Assembly: GCA_018065295.1 (NCBI GenBank)
Contig: JAGHTQ010000195.1
Span: 1 to 24,372, forward strand
From: Candidatus Colimonas fimequi
GTDB taxonomy: Bacteria; Bacillota; Clostridia; Peptostreptococcales; Anaerovoracaceae
DNA length: 24,372 bases
Direction of reading: 5' to 3'
The position numbers and the translations under genes are program-made. The notes under the pieces were generated by a model, which saw only the letters and a program-made list of their open reading frames with translations, was not told the DNA's origin and searched no databases. Positions 1 through 6,829 of this stretch are shown in pieces (within the stretch, counting starts at the first letter, position 1; each line of letters starts with the position of its first letter).

Positions 1-105
1 GCATTCGTAGTAATGGTTGAGAACGGTGGCTACGGCACTAGCACTTCAGGAACAATAGCAAACAAGGTATTACAGGAACTGGTTAACTGGGAGGCACTTA
101 AGTGA
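1..105 (+). CDS. C-terminal end of a probable penicillin-binding protein (5'-truncated by the window)
   Basis: An open frame enters from the left edge and gives 34 residues before a TGA at 103-105. The stretch FVVMVENGGYG followed by an Ile-Ala...Val-Leu-Gln-Glu-Leu helix resembles the last strand and helix of class B penicillin-binding proteins (FtsI/PbpA transpeptidase fold), where a 'VVVENP/GG-G' strand precedes the final helix. The SxxK, SxN and KTG motifs would lie upstream of the window, so the family call rests on this short tail only. The stop overlaps the GTG start of the next gene (GTGA), which suggests one operon with translational coupling. Confidence 0.55.
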   Translation, partial: AFVVMVENGGYGTSTSGTIANKVLQELVNWEALK

Positions 106-1058
106 TAATATTAATTAACGCAGCCATGCTCGTTGGTGGTTTCGTTCTCCTTGTCAAAGGCGCAGACTGGTTTGTTGACGGAGCGTCGAATATTGCTGCC
201 AAGTTCAACATATCTCAGCTCGTAATCGGTCTGACAGTTGTAGCCATGGGCACAAGCCTGCCAGAGGCGGCAATAAGCATATCAGCCTCGTTCAAAGGCA
301 GCGCGGGTATTGCCATAGGCAACATAGTCGGCAGCAACATCATGAACATAGGTCTGATTCTTGGTATAACAGCCATAATCATGCCACTAGCTGTACAGAA
401 GACCACAAGACACTACGAAATCCCAATGGTTATAGTAGTAACTATTCTGCTAGCTGTACTGGGATTAAACGACAACATGGTAACAAGAGCAGAGGGCATT
501 ACACTTCTCATCGTATTTATCCTCTACCTCATATATACATTTAGAGTTGCAGCGGTGCAGCTGCCTGAAGACACTCCTGAGAATGAAGCTATGGAGAAGA
601 ACATCGTCAAGGTTCTCGCCATTACAGTCATAGGTGGTGTCTGCATCGCACTGGGTGCTAATTTCACCGTTGACGGCGCATCAGCTCTTGCAAGATTCTT
701 CGGTATCAGTGAAGATATTATCGGTCTGACAATTGTTGCATTCGGAACAAGCCTTCCGGAGCTTGTAACATGCGTGACAGCGGCACTGAAGAAGGAAGCT
801 GATATTGCAGTAGGTAACATTGTCGGCAGCAACCTGTTTAACGTACTTTTCGTTGTAGGTACTGCAGCAACAATAAGGCCGGTAGCATACGGCGGGGAAT
901 TCTTCAGAGACAGCATCGTATGTGTAGCATTCCCGATTCTTCTGCTTCTGCTTCTGCAGAACAAGGAGAAGAGCCTCCTTCGCTGGGGCGGCATAGTTCT
1001 TCTGGCGTGCTACATAGCATATTTCGTTTTATTTAATCTGAGCATTATTAACATCTAG
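102..1058 (+). CDS. Calcium/sodium antiporter (CaCA family, YrbG-like)
   Basis: This 318-residue integral membrane protein has the inverted two-repeat design of the Ca2+:cation antiporter family. The first alpha repeat has GTSLPE at about residues 50-55 and GNIVGSN at 73-79. The second has GTSLPE at 215-220 and GNIVGSN at 238-244. The acidic residues of the GTSLPE motifs bind cations in this family. About ten hydrophobic segments are visible, with a short charged cytoplasmic loop around residues 154-169. The length matches bacterial YrbG-type exchangers of about 320 residues. The likely job is Ca2+ export driven by Na+ or H+. The GTG start is chosen because GGGAGG lies 7 nt upstream, inside the preceding gene. 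The exact ion preference cannot be read from sequence. Confidence 0.93.
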   Translation: MIILINAAMLVGGFVLLVKGADWFVDGASNIAAKFNISQLVIGLTVVAMGTSLPEAAISISASFKGSAGIAIGNIVGSNIMNIGLILGITAIIMPLAVQKTTRHYEIPMVIVVTILLAVLGLNDNMVTRAEGITLLIVFILYLIYTFRVAAVQLPEDTPENEAMEKNIVKVLAITVIGGVCIALGANFTVDGASALARFFGISEDIIGLTIVAFGTSLPELVTCVTAALKKEADIAVGNIVGSNLFNVLFVVGTAATIRPVAYGGEFFRDSIVCVAFPILLLLLLQNKEKSLLRWGGIVLLACYIAYFVLFNLSIINI

Positions 1059-1073
1059 CAATGAGGTGAAGGA

Positions 1074-1307
1074 ATGTTAATGGAACTTATTAAACCATTT
1101 ATCGCATCATCAGTTATTTTAGTCATCCTGGCTCTGGCATTTGCCATCGTAAGCCTTGCACGTGCCAAGTTCATGGGTCCAGCTGCACCTCATAGCTGTG
1201 CAGACGGATGCGAAAGCTGTAAGTCACACTGTGATAACTATCACGTTGACGAGCTGAAGGAAGAAATTCAGGCCAGCATTAAACTGGATGTCAAGAATGC
1301 AGAATGA
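1074..1307 (+). CDS. Small cysteine-rich single-pass membrane protein, unknown function
   Basis: This 77-residue protein begins 15 nt after the antiporter stop, with a GAGGTG-type ribosome binding site. Residues about 8-30 form one hydrophobic helix. A Cys/His cluster follows (HSCADGCESCKSHCDNYH, near residues 41-58), then a charged amphipathic tail. Four cysteines and three histidines in 18 residues suggest a metal site or disulfide-bonded hairpin just outside the helix. If the N-terminus is outside, the cluster is cytoplasmic; the topology is not clear. I do not recognise a family. Its position between a Ca2+ exchanger and galM gives no firm hint, although an accessory role to the exchanger is possible. 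The ATG at 1080 is an alternative start, 2 codons in. Confidence 0.75.
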   Translation: MLMELIKPFIASSVILVILALAFAIVSLARAKFMGPAAPHSCADGCESCKSHCDNYHVDELKEEIQASIKLDVKNAE

Positions 1308-1331
1308 CATTAGAAGGGATAACTAGTTCAT

Positions 1332-2375
1332 ATGAATAAGAAGTATTATGGTACGACTAGAGATGGTCGTACCATAAGTATGTACACAATTAGTAATAAT
1401 ACAGGTATGGAAGCGGACTTCCTGGACTTCGGAGCGGTTTGGGAGTCAATGAGAATCCCATGCGCTGACGGGACTGTGCGCGACGTGGTTCTGGGACACG
1501 AGACTTTAGCTGGCTATGAGGCTAACGGAGAAGTGTTCGGAGCTATCGTTGGCCGCGTGGCTAATAGAACAGAGAAGGGTAGATTCGTTCTTGATGGAGT
1601 TGAGTATCAGCTTGAGATTAACGACGGTGAGAACAACCTTCATTCAAGCCATGAGAAGGGCTTTCACAAGCAGCTTTGGGATGTGAAGGAACTTACTGGC
1701 AATTCCATTACTTTCGCGTATTTCAGTCCGGACGGCGAGTGCGGATTCCCAGGCAACATGGACGTTCAGGTTAAGTACACCCTCACTGATGAGGGCGAGA
1801 TAATCATAACGTATAACGCTATATGCGATAAGCGTTCGATTATTAACCTGACTAACCATTCCTATTTCAATCTTAACGGTCACAATAGCGGTGATGCCAG
1901 AGGTCAGCTTCTGCAGATTGAAGCGGATAGTTATACTCCGATTAAACCTGGCGGAATTCCAACAGGTGAGATTGCGACAGTTGAGGGCACACCTTTTGAT
2001 TTCAGAGAGATGAAGCCTATTATCCGCGATTTTAATGAAGACTGCCAGCAGCTACACGTGGCAGCTGGCTACGATCACAACTTCGTGATTCGTGGTTCTC
2101 AGAGAGAACTTCGCAAGGCTGCAGAGGCTGTGTGCGAAGAAAGCGGCATCACAATGGAAGTCTACCTTGACCAGCCGGGAATGCAGCTCTACACAGGCAA
2201 TTTCATCGGCAAGAAGACTGGCAAGGGCGGCTCGGCTCTTGATAAGTACAGTGGTTATTGTCTTGAGACTCACGGGTTCACTAACGCCATTAATACGCCG
2301 GGATTCCCAAGTCCGATTATTGAAGCGGACGAGCCGTATGAGACGATTACTATTTTCAAATTTTCAACTAAATAA
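1332..2375 (+). CDS. galM: Aldose 1-epimerase (galactose mutarotase)
   Basis: This 347-residue cytoplasmic enzyme interconverts alpha and beta anomers of aldohexoses, feeding the Leloir pathway. Family signatures are GRVANR (about 74-79), NNLHSSHEKGF (101-111) with catalytic base/acid candidates His104 and His176 (TNHSYFNL, 174-181), and Glu312 in CLETHGF near the C-terminus. The length is normal for GalM. It lies 24 nt after the cysteine-rich gene and probably belongs to the same transcript. The ribosome binding site (GAAGGG, about 12 nt upstream) is weak and far from the ATG. The first codons contain a 12-bp perfect hairpin, listed separately. No other gal genes are in the window. Confidence 0.95.
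   Translation: MNKKYYGTTRDGRTISMYTISNNTGMEADFLDFGAVWESMRIPCADGTVRDVVLGHETLAGYEANGEVFGAIVGRVANRTEKGRFVLDGVEYQLEINDGENNLHSSHEKGFHKQLWDVKELTGNSITFAYFSPDGECGFPGNMDVQVKYTLTDEGEIIITYNAICDKRSIINLTNHSYFNLNGHNSGDARGQLLQIEADSYTPIKPGGIPTGEIATVEGTPFDFREMKPIIRDFNEDCQQLHVAAGYDHNFVIRGSQRELRKAAEAVCEESGITMEVYLDQPGMQLYTGNFIGKKTGKGGSALDKYSGYCLETHGFTNAINTPGFPSPIIEADEPYETITIFKFSTK
1346..1377 (+). promoter_or_regulatory. 12-bp perfect inverted repeat inside the first codons of galM
   Basis: The arms TATGGTACGAC and GTCGTACCATA (1347-1357 and 1366-1376) are perfectly complementary. An additional T-A pair at 1346/1377 closes the stem, with an 8-nt loop. It spans codons 5-16. In RNA it would be stable enough to slow translation initiation, particularly with the weak ribosome binding site here. 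A regulatory role is inference. Confidence 0.4.
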
Positions 2376-2399
2376 CCCAATATATTACGACAAAAATAA

Positions 2400-2432
2400 A
2401 ACCCTCAGGATTATTTCCTGAGGGTTATTTTT
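2400..2432. terminator. Bidirectional rho-independent terminator between galM and the metallophosphoesterase-like gene
   Basis: The 11-bp stem AACCCTCAGGA/TCCTGAGGGTT (2400-2410 and 2416-2426) has a 5-nt loop. It is followed by ATTTTTAT on the + strand and by an A-rich stretch upstream that gives a T-run on the - strand. It serves the two convergent genes. The stop of the leftward gene directly abuts it. Confidence 0.9.
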
Positions 2433-3126
2433 ATACTGGGAATGCTTCATAAAGCTCGAACATGATATAAAGTGGGTCCATTGCCAGGTCCATTTCGTAG
2501 TGGCCGCAGAACCAGAAGTTGTAGTCCAGTTTCTCTTCGATTGTGTTGAGCCAGTCTTCTGTTGAGTGATCAAGAGAATCACGGCTAACAAATGGTGGAA
2601 GGGGAACTTCAGGTGCGTAGCGACGAGGCGCTGAGTGTGTGAGCACTACAGGAATCTTCCAATTGTGTGCTTCGCAGGCTTCCTCTACGCGTGCCTTGAT
2701 AGTAGCATCTGGCTGTTCGTCTGGCTCCCAGCCAACACCCTGACTTATGCAAAAGTTCTTGTTAAAGCTGTAGCCGCCGCCACATACGAGAGTTGGGTAG
2801 CCGTTGAAGTCATAAACTTCTCCATCTTTCGCAAAAATATAATTAGGGAATTCAGGCTCAACATAAACTGTGCCGCCGTGCCACTCCATCTCTTCGTACA
2901 TATCCAGATTCTGTGGACGAATCTCGTGACATCCGTGAACGAAGAAGAATGTAATTGGCAGAACGCTTACGTTCTGCTTCTTAACGTGGTCATAAAGTCC
3001 ACCGTTGTAGTTCATTGATGCTCCGCCGAGAACGATAAGGATGTCGTCCTTAGTTGTTCCCATAGCCTCGCAAAAGTCCTGAATTCTGGCAAAATTGCCC
3101 TTAGTATCGCCTGTTAAATAAATCAT
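2431..3126 (-). CDS. Metallophosphoesterase-fold protein with replaced metal ligands (probable pseudoenzyme)
   Basis: This 231-residue protein has the overall pattern of a calcineurin-like phosphoesterase: GDTKG (6-10), LGGASMNY (33-40), HGCHE (64-68), THSAP (163-167) and GHYEMD (208-213). In active relatives these read GD-x-HG, GD-x-x-x-N-Y, GNHE, TH-x-AP and GH-x-H. The expected His, Asp, Asn and final His are here Lys9, Gly35, Cys66 and Glu211, so most of the dinuclear metal site appears lost. The rest of the fold, including the Trp-His-Gly-Gly and DEQPD segments, looks intact and there is no frameshift. The start is set at ATG 3126 because AAAGGAG lies 7 nt upstream. A longer frame to 3192 would be translated from the upstream palindrome and is rejected. 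Substrate or ligand is unknown. Confidence 0.85.
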   Translation of the reverse strand: MIYLTGDTKGNFARIQDFCEAMGTTKDDILIVLGGASMNYNGGLYDHVKKQNVSVLPITFFFVHGCHEIRPQNLDMYEEMEWHGGTVYVEPEFPNYIFAKDGEVYDFNGYPTLVCGGGYSFNKNFCISQGVGWEPDEQPDATIKARVEEACEAHNWKIPVVLTHSAPRRYAPEVPLPPFVSRDSLDHSTEDWLNTIEEKLDYNFWFCGHYEMDLAMDPLYIMFELYEAFPV

Positions 3127-3146
3127 CGTGTATCTCCTTTCGTAAA

Positions 3147-3190
3147 GGGGTCTGACCCTTGTTCGCAATGCTGTACAAGGGTCAGACCCC
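3147..3190. repeat. REPIN-like double palindrome upstream of the metallophosphoesterase-like gene
   Basis: The arms GGGGTCTGACCCTTG (3147-3161) and CAAGGGTCAGACCCC (3176-3190) are perfect 15-nt inverted copies around a 14-nt spacer. Each arm is itself near-palindromic (GGGTC-T-GACCC). Two inverted REP-like palindromes form the architecture called a REPIN. GGGGTCTGACCCC-type palindromes are, from general knowledge, often linked to Y1 REP-associated transposases, but no such transposase is in the window. Confidence 0.55.
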
Positions 3191-3199
3191 ATTATACCA
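3191..3199 (-). promoter_or_regulatory. Extended -10 element (TGGTATAAT) for the metallophosphoesterase-like gene
   Basis: On the - strand the sequence reads TGGTATAAT, a consensus -10 with the TGn extension. No good -35 hexamer lies 16-18 bp upstream. Transcription would start inside the first arm of the palindrome at 3176-3190. Confidence 0.45.
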
Positions 3200-3203
3200 T
3201 AGT

Positions 3204-3232
3204 TTGCGAACAGGCGCTATTCGTAGTATTAT
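3204..3232 (+). promoter_or_regulatory. Sigma-A-type promoter for the MBL-fold gene
   Basis: TTGCGA (3204-3209) and TATTAT (3227-3232) are separated by 17 bp and lie 28 bp before the start codon. AAGGAGG follows just ahead of the ATG. The -35 box lies within one arm (TTGCGAAC) of an 8-bp inverted repeat whose mate is GTTCGCAA at 3161-3168. Confidence 0.5.
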
Positions 3233-3259
3233 ATGAGGTAGAGGACTAAGGAGGAGCTT

Positions 3260-4075
3260 ATGTTAAAAGCAACAATTGTCATTGACAATATTACAAAAAA
3301 TGAACTCAACGCAGAATGGGGATTATGCGTATACATCGAGTACAACGGGCAGAAGTATCTTCTTGATACAGGATCATCAGACAAGTATTTAAATAACGCT
3401 AAGGAGCTGGGAATTGATCTGTCAGATATCGACTATGCGGCTCTTTCACATGCACACTACGACCATTCTGGCGGCTATGACGAGTTCTTCGAAGTCAACA
3501 ATAAGGCGCAGCTGTACGTTAGTTCAAGCTGCGACGAGAATTGTTACTACCGATTCGGTTTTGCGCGAAAATACATCGGTGTGCCTAAGGGCATGATGAG
3601 TAGACACGAGGACCGTATCAAGATGGCTAGCGGCCTGCAGCCTCTCGGAGAGGGAGCATGGCTGGTACCTCATATCGGCGGTAACCTGGCTCGCATTGGT
3701 AAGAGAAATCACATGTACGTGAAGGGTCCTAAGGGCTACGCGGCTGACCGTTTCGCCCACGAACAGAGTCTGGTCTTCGAAACACCGAAGGGACTTGTAG
3801 TGCTCAATAGCTGCTCTCACGGAGGTCTTGAGAACATCGTTAAGGACATCGAATGCTACATGCCTGGCAAGAAGATTTATATGACAATTGGAGGTCTTCA
3901 TCTTTCACAGATGAGAGCTAAGAATGTTCGCAAGGTAGGGAAAACTATCAGAGATTTAAACATCGAACACGTAATTACAGGACACTGCACAGGCGACAAG
4001 TCATTCAATATTCTTAAGGAGCAACTTGGAGATAAGGCTGAGCAGATGTATTCTGGAATGATTATTGAGGTTTAA
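3260..4075 (+). CDS. MBL-fold metallohydrolase (COG1237-like)
   Basis: This 271-residue cytoplasmic protein has the metallo-beta-lactamase signature HAHYDH (His64, His66, Asp68, His69), preceded by LLDTGSS (34-40). Further likely metal ligands are His187 in NSCSHGG and His242 in TGHCTG. The arrangement and length fit the COG1237 group, often annotated '7,8-dihydropterin-6-methyl-4-(beta-D-ribofuranosyl)-aminobenzene-5'-phosphate synthase-like'. That name comes from an archaeal relative and should not be taken as its function here. AAGGAGG precedes the ATG. No terminator separates it from the downstream synthetase gene, so read-through is possible. The physiological substrate is unknown. Confidence 0.88.
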   Translation: MLKATIVIDNITKNELNAEWGLCVYIEYNGQKYLLDTGSSDKYLNNAKELGIDLSDIDYAALSHAHYDHSGGYDEFFEVNNKAQLYVSSSCDENCYYRFGFARKYIGVPKGMMSRHEDRIKMASGLQPLGEGAWLVPHIGGNLARIGKRNHMYVKGPKGYAADRFAHEQSLVFETPKGLVVLNSCSHGGLENIVKDIECYMPGKKIYMTIGGLHLSQMRAKNVRKVGKTIRDLNIEHVITGHCTGDKSFNILKEQLGDKAEQMYSGMIIEV

Positions 4076-4094
4076 TGCATTAGTATGTTATCAT
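4065..4094 (+). promoter_or_regulatory. Possible promoter for the (p)ppGpp synthetase gene
   Basis: TTGAGG (4065-4070) and TATCAT (4089-4094) are 18 bp apart, at the end of the MBL gene. The match to sigma-A consensus is modest (4/6 and 5/6). Read-through from the MBL gene is an alternative. Confidence 0.3.
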
Positions 4095-4161
4095 AAAGAA
4101 TGTGGGGAATACGTAGCGGGGGGCACGAGATTTAATAAGTTATTTTCAAGGAGGTTTACAA

Positions 4162-4917
4162 GTGGCTAAGGAATTTGAACCGGTTGCTAATTGGCTTAAT
4201 AAAGCGAAGCATAAGTGGTTTAATAAGGCAATTGCAAACGAAGAATTAAGAAGCTTAATCAGAGAGAATCGCCAGGAGTTCGAAACACTCATGGCATACT
4301 ACCGTTGTGCACTCATGGAAGTTGAGACTAAGTTCAACGTTCTTAACGAAGAATTTTCACTGCAGCACAACCGTAATCCTATTGAATATCACAAGACAAG
4401 AATCAAGAAGGAAGCAAGCATCATTGAGAAGATGCACCGCAGAGGTCTTGATGTGGATCTGGAGACAATGGAGCAGAATATCTTCGATATTGCAGGCCTT
4501 CGAATTGTATGTTCATATCCACAGGACGTTTATATGCTGGCTGACTGTCTCCTGCAGCAGGATGACATCACACTTATCGAGCGCAAGGACTATATTGAGA
4601 ACCCTAAACCAAGTGGATATAGAAGCCTTCATTTAATCGTAGAAGTGCCTATTTTCCTTCGTAATGAGAAGCGTAAGATGAAGGTAGAAATCCAGCTTAG
4701 AACTATCGCTATGGACTTCTGGGCGAGTGTGGAACACAAGCTTCAGTACAAGCAGAACGTTGACCCTGAGCTGGCAGAGAGACTGGCTGCTGAACTGGCG
4801 GACTGCGCAGAGCAGAGTGCTGCACTGGATTACCGTATGCAGTCAATCAGAAACAAGATTACCAAGGATCTGGAAGACTTCCCAGTTGAAGATCCACTGA
4901 TTGGTGAGAAGAGATAG
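4162..4917 (+). CDS. Small alarmone synthetase, GTP pyrophosphokinase (RelQ/YjbM type)
   Basis: This 251-residue enzyme transfers pyrophosphate from ATP to GTP or GDP to make (p)ppGpp. It consists only of a RelA/SpoT synthetase domain with flanking helices, and has no HD hydrolase, TGS or ACT domain. Family motifs are FDIAGLRIVCSY (108-119), KPSGYRSLH (149-157, with the GTP-stacking Tyr153) and KVEIQLRT (174-181, with catalytic Glu176), followed by FWASVEHKLQYK. It is about 40 residues longer than typical RelQ because of the N-terminal segment (residues 1-45). The GTG start is supported by AAGGAGG 7 nt upstream. The next gene, a TetR regulator, begins 8 nt after the stop, so the two are likely co-transcribed. 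Confidence 0.94.
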   Translation: MAKEFEPVANWLNKAKHKWFNKAIANEELRSLIRENRQEFETLMAYYRCALMEVETKFNVLNEEFSLQHNRNPIEYHKTRIKKEASIIEKMHRRGLDVDLETMEQNIFDIAGLRIVCSYPQDVYMLADCLLQQDDITLIERKDYIENPKPSGYRSLHLIVEVPIFLRNEKRKMKVEIQLRTIAMDFWASVEHKLQYKQNVDPELAERLAAELADCAEQSAALDYRMQSIRNKITKDLEDFPVEDPLIGEKR

Positions 4918-4925
4918 GAAGAACA

Positions 4926-5504
4926 ATGGCCAAGAAATCCAACACTAAGGGTAAGATTATATCAGCAGCATGGCAGCTGTTCTATAAACAAGGTTATGAT
5001 GAGACTACTATCGATGAGATTGTAGAAGAATCAGGAACTTCGAAGGGTTCTTTTTACCACTATTTCGAAGGTAAGGATTCACTCCTCAGTTCTCTTTCAT
5101 ACCTTTTCGATGAGAAGTATGAGGAACTGTCCAAGACAATGGATCCTGATATGACCTGCGAAGAGAAACTGATATACCTTAACCAGGAACTTTTCATAAT
5201 GGTTGAGAACAGAATCAGCATCGACCTTCTGGCCAAGTGCTACTCATCACAGCTGGTAACTGCATCAGAGAGACACCTTCTGGACCAGTCCAGAACGTAC
5301 TATAAGTTCTTGAGACAGATAATAATCGAGGGACAGCAGAAGGGTGAACTTAATCCTAACGTAACGGTAAACGAAGTAATCAAGGCGTACGCCCTCTTCG
5401 AGAGAGGCCTGCTCTATGACTGGTGCGTTTGCAATGGAGACTATTCACTCTATCAGTATTCCGGCAAGATATTGCCAATGTTCCTTAAGGGACTGCTTAA
5501 ATAA
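4926..5504 (+). CDS. TetR/AcrR family transcriptional regulator
   Basis: This 192-residue protein has the N-terminal TetR helix-turn-helix. Helix 1 carries IISAAWQLFYKQGYDETTI (residues about 11-29), followed by the recognition region GTSKGSFYHYFEGKDSL (about 37-53), which is close to the family consensus. The C-terminal helical domain is the ligand/dimer part and is not diagnostic. Its ligand and targets are unknown. No transporter or enzyme commonly controlled by TetR is immediately next to it, but the divergent-facing VTT membrane gene lies just beyond the terminator. It probably shares a transcript with the alarmone synthetase. AGGAAG precedes the ATG. Confidence 0.93.
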   Translation: MAKKSNTKGKIISAAWQLFYKQGYDETTIDEIVEESGTSKGSFYHYFEGKDSLLSSLSYLFDEKYEELSKTMDPDMTCEEKLIYLNQELFIMVENRISIDLLAKCYSSQLVTASERHLLDQSRTYYKFLRQIIIEGQQKGELNPNVTVNEVIKAYALFERGLLYDWCVCNGDYSLYQYSGKILPMFLKGLLK

Positions 5505-5509
5505 AAAAT

Positions 5510-5537
5510 AAGAGCGATTCGCATGAATCGCTCTTTT
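5510..5537. terminator. Bidirectional terminator between the tetR-type and VTT genes
   Basis: The 11-bp stem AAGAGCGATTC/GAATCGCTCTT (5510-5520 and 5525-5535) has a GCAT loop and is followed by a short T-run. Upstream A-rich sequence (about 5500-5509) supplies the T-run for the leftward transcript. Confidence 0.88.
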
Positions 5538-5553
5538 ATTATAGAATCCGTGT

Positions 5554-5577
5554 GTGCCAGTCCTTCAGGTCTGGCAC
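5554..5577. terminator. Second hairpin 3' of the VTT gene
   Basis: GTGCCAG (5554-5560) pairs with CTGGCAC (5571-5577). The inner part has one T-T mismatch, two more G-C pairs and a 4-nt loop. No T-run follows directly, so it may stabilise the 3' end of the leftward transcript ahead of the terminator at 5510-5537. Confidence 0.4.
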
Positions 5578-5585
5578 CACTCCTA

Positions 5586-6293
5586 TTAAACTAAGTACTT
5601 GTCATAAATCACCCCAAACACATCAATAAGCCTATGACGCATCTTCAGCCCCAGTCCGCAAAGGAAGAGCACTACAAACGCCAGGGTAACCGCTGTAGCA
5701 TAATGGCCGTCGACCACCGTATTTCCGATTATAAGGCTAGCGCACATGCCGGGTAGTCTTCCGGCCATACAGACCATAATAAACGGCTTAAATCGAATGT
5801 CAGACAGTCCTGCGACGTAGTTAAACAGGTCCTTAGGCATACCCGGAATCAGGTATGCGATGAAAAGAATGATAATGCCTTTCTTACTGTTTAACTGCTC
5901 TAGATACTGGGTTACCTTACTCTCTCCGAAGAGGGTGTGCATTGCATCGTGGCCTAGTTCACGAGAAATGAAATAGGCGCAGGTTGCACCGATGGCAACG
6001 CCAATAAATGAGAGAATCAGCCCTAGGAAGAAGCCAAATACGTAGCCGCCTGCCAGCTGGAATACCTGCCCAGGCAGTGAGAAGATTACCTGAACGATAT
6101 TGCACAGCAAAAATATAGGCATACCGATGTACTTGTGCTCACCAAGGAAACTCTCAATCTGGTGAGGGTCCTTCAGGAACTGGATTGCCTCTGGGTGTCT
6201 GACAAATATGAAGATAGGTACAATTATTACAATTGTAACAATAGCGAGAAGTTTAATTCTCGCTATTCTTTTCGCTCTTAGTTCGTTATCCAT
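5586..6293 (-). CDS. TVP38/TMEM64 (VTT-domain, DedA-superfamily) membrane protein
   Basis: This 235-residue polytopic membrane protein has a short basic N-terminus. A VTT domain spans roughly residues 50-200, with GQVFQLAGGYVFG and a Gly-rich helix (SFIGVAIGATCAYF). A typical re-entrant segment follows (LIPGMPKDLFNYVAGLS), then an Arg-Leu-Pro-Gly motif. Members of this superfamily have been linked to lipid scrambling or flipping and to envelope homeostasis, but no reaction can be assigned to this protein. It lies 54 nt downstream of the DUF3830 gene on the same strand and probably shares its promoter. The ribosome binding site is weak (TTGGTG), which fits translation in an operon. Confidence 0.88.
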   Translation of the reverse strand: MDNELRAKRIARIKLLAIVTIVIIVPIFIFVRHPEAIQFLKDPHQIESFLGEHKYIGMPIFLLCNIVQVIFSLPGQVFQLAGGYVFGFFLGLILSFIGVAIGATCAYFISRELGHDAMHTLFGESKVTQYLEQLNSKKGIIILFIAYLIPGMPKDLFNYVAGLSDIRFKPFIMVCMAGRLPGMCASLIIGNTVVDGHYATAVTLAFVVLFLCGLGLKMRHRLIDVFGVIYDKYLV

Positions 6294-6347
6294 ACACCAA
6301 GAATATTCTATTATTGTGTTCGTTTAATGTTGGTTATCTGATTAATA

Positions 6348-6764
6348 TTAGTCGATTAATTTAATCTCGATATCCTGCGCGCCATCATAGAGGACCTTGC
6401 GACCGAATTCATAGATGCGGTCATTGCCTTCGATGATTGTCAGGAAGTGGTTGCCACTCAGCTGACCGTGCTGACTTGCGAAAAGGCATCTGCCGTATGA
6501 CATGATGATCTCCATCTCACTGATGCCGCCTGGATAAAGGAGCATTTCGCCTGCAGCTGGATGTGAAGTGTGGTTCTCATAGTCGAGACCTGTTCTTGTA
6601 TCGCCATAAGGAATCCAGATTCCTTCGCCACTCCACCTAACGTGAATAAAGCTGCTCTTAAGTGGAAGCATTGCTTCGAATACCTTGCAAGTTTCAGGTG
6701 CTTCTTCAGTAAGAAGCTTACCTACGAATCTGAAATCGCCAGAGATTATTTCTACCTTCTTCAT
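6348..6764 (-). CDS. DUF3830 family protein (cyclophilin-like fold)
   Basis: This 138-residue protein matches the DUF3830 pattern. It has IWIPYGDTR in the middle and a C-terminal block of RCLFASQHGQLSGNHFLTI followed by a Gly-Arg-x-Val-Leu-x-x-Gly-Ala segment. Structures of this family show a cyclophilin-like barrel, and no enzymatic role is established that I can cite. The longer frame begins at 6776 with Met-Glu-Val-Ile-Met. I choose the second Met at 6764 because GGAGGT, which would encode part of those extra residues, sits 7 nt ahead of it as the ribosome binding site. It is followed by the VTT gene. The 5' flank holds the upstream gene's terminator. Confidence 0.8.
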   Translation of the reverse strand: MKKVEIISGDFRFVGKLLTEEAPETCKVFEAMLPLKSSFIHVRWSGEGIWIPYGDTRTGLDYENHTSHPAAGEMLLYPGGISEMEIIMSYGRCLFASQHGQLSGNHFLTIIEGNDRIYEFGRKVLYDGAQDIEIKLID

Positions 6765-6829
6765 AATTACCTCCATAATTTTCGTCTATCTTATAGGTCT
6801 ATTTTACCTAAGCGGCCTTACCGATGCAA

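Noticed and set aside
3127..3192. A longer phosphoesterase-like frame starting at 3192
   Set aside because: The extra 22 residues are encoded by the palindrome and leader. A clear AAAGGAG precedes ATG 3126.
4076..4161. Possible riboswitch or leader RNA ahead of the alarmone synthetase
   Set aside because: The G-rich stretch at about 4101-4129 forms no convincing conserved structure and matches no motif I know.
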